A stretch of 64,000 nucleotides of DNA, taken from the NCBI RefSeq assembly GCF_001315015.1, contig NZ_CP012915.1, forward strand, positions 558,001 to 622,000. Direction: 5' to 3'. The stretch's first letter is position 1. Each line of letters opens with the position of its first letter. Under the pieces are notes generated by a model. That model ran no database searches. It had not been told where the DNA came from and was given only the letters and a program-made list of their open reading frames with translations. The DNA is from Azospirillum brasilense (GTDB taxonomy: Bacteria > Pseudomonadota > Alphaproteobacteria > Azospirillales > Azospirillaceae). Of this stretch, positions 56,487 to 64,000 are shown piece by piece. Made by a program: the position numbers and the translations under genes.

Positions 56487-57233
56487 TCAGGGCTGCGGGG
56501 CAGGGGCGAAGCGCGCCATGTCCCCGGCGTAGGGTTTGGGCAGGGGGAAAGCGTAACCGCCGGTCTTGCCGGTGCGCAAGCCCAGCACGGCCAGCCCCTC
56601 CACCAGCTTCACCGCGGCGGTGACGCCGTCCACCACCGGCACGCCCATTTCGGCGGTCAGGGCGCGCGCCAGATCGGCCATGCCGGCGCAGCCCAGGACG
56701 ACGCTCTCCGCCCCATCCTCCGCGATGGCGTAGCGGATGGTCTCGCGCACCCGCTCCACGGCGCCCGAGGCCGGGTCCTCCAGCGCCAGCACCGGCACGC
56801 CGGCGGCGCGCACCCGGCAGCGCCCAGCCACGCCGTAACGCTCCGCCAGATGCTCCAGCGCCGGGACGGAGCGCGGCATGGTGGTGACCACGCTGAACCG
56901 CCCGCCGAGCAGGGTGGCGGTCTTCATCGCCGCCTCGCAGATGCCGACCACCGGGACGGCGGACAGGCAGCGCGCGGCGTCCAGCCCGACGTCGTCGAAG
57001 CAGGCGATCACCACGCCGTCGATGCCCGGTGCGGTGCGCCCGTGGGCGGTGATGACCTCCAGCAGGCCGGGGACGGCCAGCGCCTCGTCGTAATAGCCCT
57101 CGATGCTGGCGGGGCCCATGGACGGGTTGGCGGCGACGATCTCCGTCCCCGGCGCCGCGACGGCGCGGGCGGCGTCCCCGGCCTTCGCGGTCATCGAGGC
57201 GGTGGTGTTCGGGTTGACGACCAGGATGCGCAT
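56487..57233 (-). CDS. Asp/Glu/hydantoin racemase family protein
   Basis: The 248-residue protein begins MRILVVNPNTTASMTAKAGD, the typical family start with the NPNTT motif. It has both catalytic cysteines, C78 in GVVIACFDDVGLDAAR and C182 in SVVLGCAGMADLARAL. This spacing matches hydantoin and allantoin racemases. It inverts an alpha carbon of an amino acid derivative without a cofactor. It lies 17 bp after the second permease gene in the importer operon, so it likely acts on the imported compound or a product of it. Confidence 0.88.
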   Translation of the reverse strand: MRILVVNPNTTASMTAKAGDAARAVAAPGTEIVAANPSMGPASIEGYYDEALAVPGLLEVITAHGRTAPGIDGVVIACFDDVGLDAARCLSAVPVVGICEAAMKTATLLGGRFSVVTTMPRSVPALEHLAERYGVAGRCRVRAAGVPVLALEDPASGAVERVRETIRYAIAEDGAESVVLGCAGMADLARALTAEMGVPVVDGVTAAVKLVEGLAVLGLRTGKTGGYAFPLPKPYAGDMARFAPAPQP

Positions 57234-57250
57234 GGTTGGCTCTTTGCTTT

Positions 57251-58090
57251 TCAAACGACCGCGCCGGTCCGCCGCAACCGGCGGCGGCGCAGAATCATCA
57301 CCCCGGCGAGGAACAGGCCGATGACGGTGAAGGAGAACAGCGTCGTCAGCGTGCCCAGCGCATAGAGCACCGGCGTCGTGACGTTGGTGGTCATGCCGTA
57401 GATCTCCAGCGGCAGGGTGTTGAAGGACCCCGCGGTCATCAGCGTGCGCGCGAACTCGTCGTAGGACAGGGTGAAGCCGAACAGCCCGACGCCGATCAGG
57501 CTGGGCAGCAGGATCGGCAGCACCACATGCCGCACCGTCTGCCAGGGCGTGGCGCCGAGGTCGCGCGCCGCCTCCTCGTAGGCCGGGTTGAAGCGGTTGA
57601 AGATGGCGAAGACGATCAGCAGGCCGAAGGGCAGCGTCCAGGTCAGATGCGCGCCGAGCGCCGAGCCGTACCAGGTCGGCTCGATCCCCAGGATGTTGAA
57701 GAGCAGGCCGATGCCCAGGCTGACCAGGATCGACGGCACGATCAGGCTCGCCACCGCCAGATAGAACAGCGCCCCGCTGCCCAGGAAGCGGCGGCGGAAG
57801 GCGAAGCCGGCGAGCAGCGAGAACAGCACCGTCAGCACCATCACCGTCAGCCCCAGCGCGATGGAGCGGCGGAAGGAGCCGCCGAAATCGCCGACCGCCT
57901 GCTGCTCGAACAGGTTCTTGAACCAGTGGACGGAGACTCCGTTCATCGGGAAGGTCAGCCCGCCCTCCGGTCCCTGGAAGGACAGGATGGTGATGGTGGC
58001 GATCGGCCCATAGAGGAACAGGACGAACAGCCCGAAGAAGGCGGCGAGCAGGTAGAAGGACAGGCCGCGCCGGGTGCCGGTGCCGGTCAT
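57251..58090 (-). CDS. ABC transporter permease, spermidine/putrescine (PotC) type
   Basis: The 279-residue protein has six predicted helices and the EAA coupling motif EEAARDLGATPWQTVRHVVL, followed by PILLPSLIGVGLFGFTLSYD, as in PotC-like permeases. It pairs with the PotB-like permease whose stop lies 3 bp upstream of its start. The system imports a polyamine, amino-acid-like or iron-complex ligand; the accompanying racemase favours an amino acid derivative. Confidence 0.9.
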   Translation of the reverse strand: MTGTGTRRGLSFYLLAAFFGLFVLFLYGPIATITILSFQGPEGGLTFPMNGVSVHWFKNLFEQQAVGDFGGSFRRSIALGLTVMVLTVLFSLLAGFAFRRRFLGSGALFYLAVASLIVPSILVSLGIGLLFNILGIEPTWYGSALGAHLTWTLPFGLLIVFAIFNRFNPAYEEAARDLGATPWQTVRHVVLPILLPSLIGVGLFGFTLSYDEFARTLMTAGSFNTLPLEIYGMTTNVTTPVLYALGTLTTLFSFTVIGLFLAGVMILRRRRLRRTGAVV

Positions 58091-58093
58091 CGC

Positions 58094-59017
58094 TTACAGC
58101 TCCTTGCGGATGTCGACGATGCGCAGCATCGCCACGACCATGATGAGGACGACGGCCAGCAGAACGACCGCGTTGGCGGCGGCGGCGGGGTACTGGAGCA
58201 GCGAAATCTCGTTGGCGATCATCAGCCCGATCGAGGCGCTCTGCCCGCCGCTCATCAGGCGCACGGTGATGAAGTCGCCCATCACCAGCGTGACCACGAA
58301 GATGGAGCCGATGGCAATGCCCGGCTTGGCCAGCGGCAGGATGACGTTCCACACCACCTGCGCCGCGCTGGCGCCGCCGTCGCGCGCCGCCTCGACCAGG
58401 GCGCGGTCGATGCGCATCATCGAATTGAAGATCGGCACCACCATGAACAGTGCGTAGAGGTGCACGAAGGCCAGCACCACCGCGAAGTCGGAGAAGAGCA
58501 GGAACTCCAGCGGCTGGTCGATCAGCCCGGCGGAGATCAGCCCGGAATTCAGCAGCCCGTTGCGCCCGAGGAAGGGAATCCACGAGATCATGCGGATGAT
58601 GTTGGAGGTCCAGAAGGGGATCGTGCAGACCAGGAACAGCACCATCTGCCACGTCGTGGATTGGACGTGGAAGGCCAGGAAATAGGCGACCGTGAAGCCG
58701 ATCAGCAGCGTGATGACCCAGGTCAGCGCCGCGAACTTCACCGTGTTCAGGTAGGTCTTCCAGGTGACCGGGGAGGTCAGCAGCTCCTCGTAGTTGGTCA
58801 GCACGAAGTCCGGGTAGATGCGGATGCTGTCGTAATCCCAGAAGCTGACCGCGACGATGGTCAGGATGGGGATCAGCAGGAAGACCAGCAGCGTCAGCGC
58901 CAGCGGCCCGGCCTGGAGATAGGGGGCGACCCGGCGCAGCAAAGAACGGCGCACCCCGCCGCCCCGCGGAGCCGCGGACGCGCTGGACGCTTCGGATGGG
59001 ACGGCGGAGACGGTCAT
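58094..59017 (-). CDS. ABC transporter permease, spermidine/putrescine (PotB) type
   Basis: The 307-residue protein has a 30-residue cytoplasmic lead rich in serine/alanine, then six helices. The EAA-type motif is EAARDGGASAAQVVWNVILP, and LFLVCTIPFWTSNIIRMISW, WIPFLGRNGLLNSGL and LMISGG-like segments are typical of PotB proteins. It forms a heterodimer with the PotC-like permease. A GC-rich triple hairpin (59076-59160) separates it from the binding-protein gene upstream and may lower expression of the permeases relative to the binding protein. Confidence 0.88.
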   Translation of the reverse strand: MTVSAVPSEASSASAAPRGGGVRRSLLRRVAPYLQAGPLALTLLVFLLIPILTIVAVSFWDYDSIRIYPDFVLTNYEELLTSPVTWKTYLNTVKFAALTWVITLLIGFTVAYFLAFHVQSTTWQMVLFLVCTIPFWTSNIIRMISWIPFLGRNGLLNSGLISAGLIDQPLEFLLFSDFAVVLAFVHLYALFMVVPIFNSMMRIDRALVEAARDGGASAAQVVWNVILPLAKPGIAIGSIFVVTLVMGDFITVRLMSGGQSASIGLMIANEISLLQYPAAAANAVVLLAVVLIMVVAMLRIVDIRKEL

Positions 59018-59075
59018 GGCGCAGGGGTCCGGTGCCGTGGGGGAGTGATGGAAGTTTGCGGCGCCCCCTCCCTAA

Positions 59076-59160
59076 CCCTCCCCCGCCTTCGGCGAGGGAG
59101 GGGATAACCCCCCTCTCCCGCGAAGCGGGGGAGGGAAGGGGCCCGCGGCAGCGCCGCGGG
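59076..59160 (-). repeat. Three tandem GC-rich hairpins between binding-protein and permease genes
   Basis: Stems lie at 59076-59103 (CCCTCCCCCGCC with GGCGAGGGAGGG), 59111-59135 (CCCTCTCCCGC with GCGGGGGAGGG) and 59142-59160 (perfect CCCGCGGC/GCCGCGGG, loop AGC). The first two share the CCCTCTCCCGC theme of 7950-7974 and 29557-29583. The position suggests an mRNA-stabilising or processing element, or a repetitive extragenic palindrome family. Confidence 0.6.
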
Positions 59161-59188
59161 AAGGGAGGGGGCAGCGCAAGTCCTGTTG

Positions 59189-60505
59189 TTACGCCGCGAC
59201 GAACTCGTTCCACTTGCGGACCATGTAGCGGTCCTCATCCATCACCGCGTTCCAGCAGGCGACGCGGCCCATGCGGTCCTGGAACGACCCGCCGTCGCGC
59301 ACCGCGCCGGCCTTCTCCATCACCTTGCCTTCGGGGCTGAGGATGTCGGTCTTGGCCGGCTGGCCCTCCATCCAGAAGGCCCACTCGTCCGGCGACATGT
59401 GCTCCTTCGCGGTGTCGAGCACGGCGGAGTAATAGCCCTGGCGGTTCAGATAGGCGCCGACCCAGCCAGACAGGTACCAGTTGATGTACTCGTAGGCCGC
59501 CTCAAGCTCCAGCCCGCTCAGATGCTTGGCGATGCCGAGGCCGCCGCCCCAGGCGCGGTAGCCTTCCTTCAGCGGCTGGTAGACGCACTGGATGCCCTTG
59601 GCGCGCACGGCGGCCACGGCCGGCGACCACATCGACTGGATGATGACCTCGCCCGACGACATCAGATTGACGCTCTCGTCGAAGGTCTTCCAGAAGGCGC
59701 GGAACTGGCCGGCCTTCTTGGCGTCGGTCATGATCTTGAGGGTCTTGTCGATCTCCTCCTTGGTCATGTTGCCCTTGTCGCCGTACTTCACCTCGCCCAT
59801 GGCCTCGCAGACCATGGCGGCGTCCATGATGCCGATGGAGGGGATGTTCAGGATCGACGCCTTGCCCTTGAAGGCCGGATCGAGCAGGTCCTTCCAGCTG
59901 CTGATCGGGCGGCCGACCAGATCGGGGCGGATGCCCAGCGTGTCGGCGTTGTAGATGGTCGGGATCAGCGTCATCCACTGAGTGGCCGACTTGGCGAACT
60001 TGATGCTGTCCTTGCCCTCCACGAAGCCGACGGTGTGCGGCGCAGTGCCCTGGGCGACGGCGCTCTCCGGGGTCAGCTTGCCGTTGACGAAGATCGGGAC
60101 GATCTTGTCGAAATTCTTGATCTTGGAGACGTCCATCGGCTGCATCACGCCGGCCGGGAAGACCTTCTTGCAGATCCAGTATTCGATGTCGGCGATGTCG
60201 TAGGACTTCGGCTGGGTCACCGCGCGCTGGGCCACCGCATCACTGTCGAGCGCGGTCATCTGAAGCGTGAAACCCAGATCCTCCTTCACCTTGTCGGCGA
60301 CGGCGTTCAGGTTCGACACGCCGGTGCCGAACTGGCGCAGCGTGACGTTCTTGATGTTCTGCGCCCAGATGGTGGGAAAGCCGGTGATCGCCCCCGACCC
60401 GATGGCGACGCCCGCGGCGGCGGCGGTGCCCTTCAGCAGCGTGCGGCGGCTGACGCCCGTGGTGGTCCCGGCGGAAAGGGGCGAGCCGGTGCGCGTCTCG
60501 GTCAT
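59189..60505 (-). CDS. ABC transporter substrate-binding protein, PotD/SBP_bac_8 type, Tat-exported
   Basis: The 438-residue protein has a long twin-arginine signal (VSRRTLLKGTAAAAGVAIGS, cleavage near WAQ) and a type II periplasmic binding fold. Segments such as RPISSWKDLLDPAFKGKASI, GEVIIQSMWSPAVAAVRAKG and YEYINWYLSGWVGAYLNRQG are typical of spermidine/putrescine-like binding proteins. GGAGG precedes the ATG. It is the second gene of the operon, 65 bp after the ATPase gene. The large size (over 400 residues) and Tat export suggest a ligand other than simple polyamines. Confidence 0.88.
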   Translation of the reverse strand: MTETRTGSPLSAGTTTGVSRRTLLKGTAAAAGVAIGSGAITGFPTIWAQNIKNVTLRQFGTGVSNLNAVADKVKEDLGFTLQMTALDSDAVAQRAVTQPKSYDIADIEYWICKKVFPAGVMQPMDVSKIKNFDKIVPIFVNGKLTPESAVAQGTAPHTVGFVEGKDSIKFAKSATQWMTLIPTIYNADTLGIRPDLVGRPISSWKDLLDPAFKGKASILNIPSIGIMDAAMVCEAMGEVKYGDKGNMTKEEIDKTLKIMTDAKKAGQFRAFWKTFDESVNLMSSGEVIIQSMWSPAVAAVRAKGIQCVYQPLKEGYRAWGGGLGIAKHLSGLELEAAYEYINWYLSGWVGAYLNRQGYYSAVLDTAKEHMSPDEWAFWMEGQPAKTDILSPEGKVMEKAGAVRDGGSFQDRMGRVACWNAVMDEDRYMVRKWNEFVAA

Positions 60506-60570
60506 GCTCTGTGCCTCCAGTATAGTCGGTCGGTTCTTGGGGATTCGGTTTTGGGTGTTGGTCGGGGAAA

Positions 60571-61590
60571 TCAGGCAACCAGGGGGTGGACGTCGCGCGC
60601 CTTCCAGCCCGCGGTCACGCGGTCGCCGATGGCAAGCGGGGCGTCGTAGAAGCGGGATTCGTCCAGCACCACGGCGAAGTCCTCGGCCCCCGGCACGTCG
60701 AGCGTCAGGTGGACCGACGCGCCGTGATACTCCAGCGCGCGGACGGTGCCTTCCAGCTGATGGTCTGAGCCCTCGGGGTGGCCGAGCAGGATGCGGTCGG
60801 CCCGCACGGCCCGGCGGCCGGCGGCGTCCTCCACCACATTGTGGCCGCCGATGAAGCGGGCGACGAAGGCGGTGCGCGGCTGGTTGAAGACCTCGCGCGG
60901 CGGGCCGGCCTGCTCGATCCGGCCCTGGTTCATCACCACCACGAGGTCGGCGAGCGCCATCGCTTCGGTCTGGCTGTGGGTGACGTGGACGAAGGTGATG
61001 CCAAGCTCGGTGTGCAGGCGCTTCAGCTCCTCGCGCATGCGGATGCGCAGGAAGGGGTCGAGCGCCGACAGCGGCTCGTCGAGCAGGAGCACGCCCGGGC
61101 GGGTGATCAGCGCGCGGGCCAGAGCGACGCGCTGCTGCTGGCCGCCGGAGAGCTGGGCGGGCAGCCGGTCCGCGTATTGGGACATGTGGACGAGGTCCAG
61201 CATCTCCCGCGCGCGGCGGCGCCGCTCCTCCTTGCCGACACCCTTCATCTTCAGGCTGAAGGCGACGTTGTCGGTGCAGTCCAGGTGGGGGAACAGGGCG
61301 TAGCTCTGGAACATCATGGCGGTGCCGCGGCGGGCCGGCGGCTCCCCGTTCACCACCGTGTCGCCGATCAGCAGGTCGCCGTCGGAGATGTCCTCATGCC
61401 CGGCGATCATGCGCAGCGTAGAGGTCTTGCCGCAGCCGCTGGGGCCGAGCAGGCAGCAATAGGCACCGGCGGCGATGCGCAGGTCGATGCCGTCCACGGC
61501 GACGGTGGAGCCGTAGAACTTGCGCAGCTTCACCAGTTCGACGGTTGACCCGGTGGCGGGCGATCCGGCTGCGGTCGTTCTGGCGGTCAT
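60571..61590 (-). CDS. ABC transporter ATP-binding protein, spermidine/putrescine (PotA) type
   Basis: The 339-residue ATPase has Walker [20 protein letters not shown]-loop [19 protein letters not shown], signature [15 protein letters not shown], Walker [17 protein letters not shown] and switch histidine [14 protein letters not shown]-terminal TOBE domain follows (about 265-339). ATG 61590 is preceded by GGAGAAGG; the upstream in-frame codons run into the operator and are not used. It is the first gene of the six-gene minus-strand operon and begins 15 bp from the operator at 61605-61614. Confidence 0.93.
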   Translation of the reverse strand: MTARTTAAGSPATGSTVELVKLRKFYGSTVAVDGIDLRIAAGAYCCLLGPSGCGKTSTLRMIAGHEDISDGDLLIGDTVVNGEPPARRGTAMMFQSYALFPHLDCTDNVAFSLKMKGVGKEERRRRAREMLDLVHMSQYADRLPAQLSGGQQQRVALARALITRPGVLLLDEPLSALDPFLRIRMREELKRLHTELGITFVHVTHSQTEAMALADLVVVMNQGRIEQAGPPREVFNQPRTAFVARFIGGHNVVEDAAGRRAVRADRILLGHPEGSDHQLEGTVRALEYHGASVHLTLDVPGAEDFAVVLDESRFYDAPLAIGDRVTAGWKARDVHPLVA

Positions 61591-61604
61591 GACCTTCTCC
61601 GATT

Positions 61605-61822
61605 TTGTGCACAATCCGTGGTGCCCGGCGTGGCTGTCGGGGATGTCCGCAAGTTCCATGCCAGCGTGCAAACGGCGGAATCCCGCGGCTTTCCGGCGGC
61701 GAAAATCGGCGATTGGTCAGGATTTCAGCGCTATGGCGCGAAATTGTGCATGGGTGGGCTGTGCCCGATGCATGGGCAGGGCGCAGCGGCCGCGTTTGTC
61801 CGCTGGTCCGTTTTGTGCACAA
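61605..61822. promoter_or_regulatory. Two perfect TTGTGCACAA operators (plus a degenerate third) in the divergent promoter region
   Basis: TTGTGCACAA occurs at 61605-61614 and 61813-61822, both within TTTTGTGCACAATCCG, a 16-bp exact match. A degenerate ATTGTGCAT lies at 61743-61751. The two perfect sites lie near the starts of the divergent ABC operon and the GntR gene. They suit autoregulated control by the GntR/FCD protein, possibly with DNA looping over about 208 bp. Confidence 0.75.
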
Positions 61823-61857
61823 TCCGCGGCAACGAATTGAACAGCGCCCGTGCCATC

Positions 61858-62586
61858 ATGAAGACTGTCCTGAGCGCCCCCCGCCGCGCCGTCCGCGGGC
61901 GGGGGGAGGGGGCGGAGGCCCGCATCGTCCGCAGCATCGGCGAGGCCATCGCCGACCGCCGGCTGCCGCCCGGCACCAAGCTGGCGGAGGAAAGCCTGGC
62001 CGAGGTGTTCGGCGTCAGCCGCGAGCGGGTGCGCAAGGTTCTGCTTCTGCTGGCGCAGCGGCGCGTGGTGACGCTGATCCCCAACCGCGGCGCCTTCGTC
62101 GCCAAGCCCACCGCGCGGGAGGCGCGCGAGGTGTTCGAGGCTCGCCGGGTGATCGAGCGCGCCGTGGTCGAGACGCTCGAGCGCACCCCCCGCCCCCTGC
62201 CGGACGAGATGTCGGCGAAGCTGCGCGCCCATCTGGCGCGGGAGGAGGAGGCCGACCGCGCCGGCGACCGCATGGCGCTGATCCGCCTGTCGGGCCAGTT
62301 CCACCAGTTGCTGGCCGACTTCGCCGGGAACGCGACGCTGGCCGGAATCCTGGCCGACCTGATCGACCGCTCCAGCCTCGCCATCGCGGCGTTCGAGCGG
62401 CGGTCCTCGCACTCCTGTTCCGCCACCGAGCACCGGCGCTTCGTCGAGGCGCTGGAGTCCGGCCCGCCCGGCGCGGCGATGCGGCTGATGATGGAGCATC
62501 TCGACGAGGTGGAGCGGCAACTCGACCTCGACGCGCGGTCGGACGGCGCGGTCGATCTGAAATCCGTTTTCGCGGACCGGACGTAA
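61858..62586 (+). CDS. GntR-family transcriptional regulator with FCD domain
   Basis: The 242-residue protein has a winged helix (HTH about 43-66, KLAEESLAEVFGVSRERVRK, then RRVVTLIPNRGAFVAKPTAR). The C-terminal all-helical FCD ligand-binding domain (about 90-230) has metal-ligand-type histidines in FHQLLADFAGN and ATEHRRFVEAL. FadR-type regulators of this group bind organic or amino acids. It should repress the divergent importer-racemase operon and itself through the TTGTGCACAA sites. ATG 61858 is chosen; earlier in-frame codons lie across the operators. Confidence 0.9.
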   Translation: MKTVLSAPRRAVRGRGEGAEARIVRSIGEAIADRRLPPGTKLAEESLAEVFGVSRERVRKVLLLLAQRRVVTLIPNRGAFVAKPTAREAREVFEARRVIERAVVETLERTPRPLPDEMSAKLRAHLAREEEADRAGDRMALIRLSGQFHQLLADFAGNATLAGILADLIDRSSLAIAAFERRSSHSCSATEHRRFVEALESGPPGAAMRLMMEHLDEVERQLDLDARSDGAVDLKSVFADRT

Positions 62587-62708
62587 GGCGCTGTCCGAAC
62601 GGCCGGAGGATAGCCCGGCCCTATCGACCGCATAGGGACAAAGGGCTGCTTCCGATGGGTTCGGCTGGCTATTATGCTGCCCGCCGCGACATCGAGGTGA
62701 CCGACATC

Positions 62709-63794
62709 ATGCAGCCCATTCCCAAGCCCGCCGACCATCCGCCGGTTCCCGCGCGCCGCGTCGGTGTGCTTCTGATGAATCTCGGAACGCCGGAGGCGAC
62801 CGACTACTGGTCGATGCGCCGCTACCTGAAGGAGTTCCTGTCGGATCCCCGCGTGATCGAGGTGCCGAAGGCGGTGTGGTGGCCGGTGCTGAACGGCATC
62901 ATCCTGACCGTGCGTCCGGGCAAGAGCGGCCATGCCTACAAAAGCATCTGGAACGAGGAGCGCAACGAAAGCCCGCTGAAGACCGTCACCCGCGCCCAGG
63001 CGGAGGGCGTCGCGGCGGCGCTGGCGGCGCGGCACGGCGACAGCGTGGTGGTGGACTGGGCCATGCGCTACGGCCAGCCGGCGGTCGGCCCGGCGATCCA
63101 GCGGTTGAAGGACCAGGGCTGCGACCGCATTCTGCTGTTCCCGCTCTACCCGCAATATTCGGCGACCACGACGGCCACGGCCAACGATCAGGCCTTCCGC
63201 CAGCTGATGACCATGCGCTGGCAGCCGGCGGTGCGCACCGTCCCCGCCTATCACGACGAGCCGGGCTACATCGAGGCGCTGGCCCGCTCGGTGGTGCGGC
63301 ACATCGCGGCGCTGGACCACACGCCGGACGTCCTGCTGGCGAGCTTCCACGGCCTGCCCAAGGTCTATCTCGACCGCGGCGACCCCTACCACTGCTTCTG
63401 CGTGAAGACCGCGCGCCTGCTGGCCGAGCGGCTGGGCTGGGAGCCGGGACGGGTGCAGTACAGCTTCCAGTCGCGCTTCGGCAAGGCGGAATGGCTGAAG
63501 CCCTACACCGACAAGACGGTCGAGGAACTGGCCCGCGCCGGCAAGACCAAGATCGCGGTGATCGCGCCGGGCTTCTCCGCCGACTGCGTGGAGACGCTGG
63601 AGGAGATCCAGTTCCAGGTGAAGGACGCCTTCATGGCGGCCGGCGGCGAGCGCTTCACCTACATTCCTTGCCTGAACGACCATCCCGACCATGTCATCTT
63701 CCTGGCCGACCTCGTCGAGCGCGAGCTGGGCGGTTGGGTGGACGGCGCCGAGGCGCGGGCGGCTCGCGACGCGGAGGACCACGTCACGGCGTGA
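62709..63794 (+). CDS. hemH: Ferrochelatase
   Basis: The 361-residue enzyme inserts ferrous iron into protoporphyrin IX, the last step of protoheme synthesis. Signatures are VGVLLMNLGTPEATDYWSMR at the N-terminus, LFPLYPQYSATTTATANDQ, the catalytic histidine in ASFHGLPKVYLDRGDPYHCF, and the C-terminal VIAPGFSADCVETLEEI with its conserved glutamates. ATG 62709 is preferred because GAGGTG lies 9 bp upstream and the family normally starts close to this point; ATG 62655 would add 18 residues. It is not part of the adjacent GntR gene's unit and appears monocistronic. Confidence 0.95.
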   Translation: MQPIPKPADHPPVPARRVGVLLMNLGTPEATDYWSMRRYLKEFLSDPRVIEVPKAVWWPVLNGIILTVRPGKSGHAYKSIWNEERNESPLKTVTRAQAEGVAAALAARHGDSVVVDWAMRYGQPAVGPAIQRLKDQGCDRILLFPLYPQYSATTTATANDQAFRQLMTMRWQPAVRTVPAYHDEPGYIEALARSVVRHIAALDHTPDVLLASFHGLPKVYLDRGDPYHCFCVKTARLLAERLGWEPGRVQYSFQSRFGKAEWLKPYTDKTVEELARAGKTKIAVIAPGFSADCVETLEEIQFQVKDAFMAAGGERFTYIPCLNDHPDHVIFLADLVERELGGWVDGAEARAARDAEDHVTA

Positions 63795-63909
63795 CCCCCT
63801 TCTCCAAAATGGAGGGCCGCACAGGCGGAAAGGGTGGGTTGCCGCGGCGGCCCGGCTTCCCCATGCTGGCGGACGGACAAATTGGACGATGGTTGGGAGG
63901 ATGCGGGGG

Positions 63910-64000
63910 ATGCGGCGTGTGGTTCGGGCGGTGGCCGCCCTGGCGCTGGGAGCGCTGCTGACGGCGGGGAGTGCTGCGGCGGCGGACAAGGTCCGTGTCG
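63910..64000 (+). CDS. Start of an exported protein (cut by window edge)
   Basis: Thirty codons are visible: a basic N-terminus, a hydrophobic alanine/leucine core and a cleavage site near SAAAADKVRV, so this is a signal peptide. GGGAGG lies 9 bp upstream of ATG 63910; an in-frame ATG at 63901 is too close to it. A mature start ADKVRV is common in periplasmic binding proteins, but the family cannot be told from this fragment. Confidence 0.65.
   Translation, partial: MRRVVRAVAALALGALLTAGSAAAADKVRV

Noticed and set aside
57236-59107. A 623-codon plus-strand frame opposite the two permeases
   Set aside because: Its translation is His/Gln/Asp-rich antisense to two complete permeases with EAA motifs.

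Overview
The window is GC-rich, densely coded DNA with the gene content of a free-living, respiring alphaproteobacterium of the Rhodospirillales, most like Azospirillum. Supporting signs are the adjacent dprA and topA genes, an alternative complex III operon, many ABC and TRAP importers, RpiR and GntR regulators and a large hybrid histidine kinase. The assignment is inference from content and base composition: there is no rRNA gene here. I saw no phage, insertion sequence, CRISPR array or integrase. The only RNA gene found is tRNA-Leu(GAG) at 14360-14446.

Layout. 1-4614 (minus): alternative complex III genes actA-actB-actC, running off the left edge. 5172-10313 (plus): an NMT1/SsuA-type ABC importer followed by a threonine-synthase-like PLP enzyme and an Ldh2-family dehydrogenase, facing a D-2-hydroxyacid dehydrogenase. 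11521-14102: an FAD/NAD(P) protein and an HSL-type esterase. 14562-18309: a membrane protein combining a DnaJ-like zinc-binding region with a peptidoglycan-binding motif, plus several small unknown genes. 18582-25183: MscS-type channel, MFS transporter, glutathione peroxidase, DUF3429 protein and DusA. 25267-31750: an RpiR regulator divergent from a TRAP importer, with a six-hairpin-type protein and an FAH-family hydrolase convergent to it. 32909-36948: topA and dprA. 37034-38212: an acidic repeat protein with an HTH, a coiled coil and six FSFD motifs.

39722-45602 is the most unusual locus. Five tightly coupled genes encode a membrane sensor with no output domain, a HAMP-sensor/MFS-transporter fusion, a Tat-exported ABC_sub_bind protein, a GNAT acetyltransferase and an ATP-grasp ligase resembling L-amino acid ligases. 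I infer a system that makes, modifies, senses and moves a small peptide-like molecule. It is divergent from a receiver/winged-helix regulator (38371-39348) whose close paralogue lies at 51652-52692. Between the two lie a pair of distantly related coiled-coil proteins and a 7TM hybrid histidine kinase with its OmpR-type response regulator.

53028-64000: a TPR/OGT-type glycosyltransferase, an RcnB-like protein, then a six-gene minus-strand operon (spermidine/putrescine-type ABC importer, Asp/Glu/hydantoin racemase, GNAT) divergent from a GntR/FCD regulator across two perfect TTGTGCACAA operators. Ferrochelatase hemH follows, then the start of an exported protein cut by the right edge.

All functions are read from motifs and gene order. 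No database search was run.
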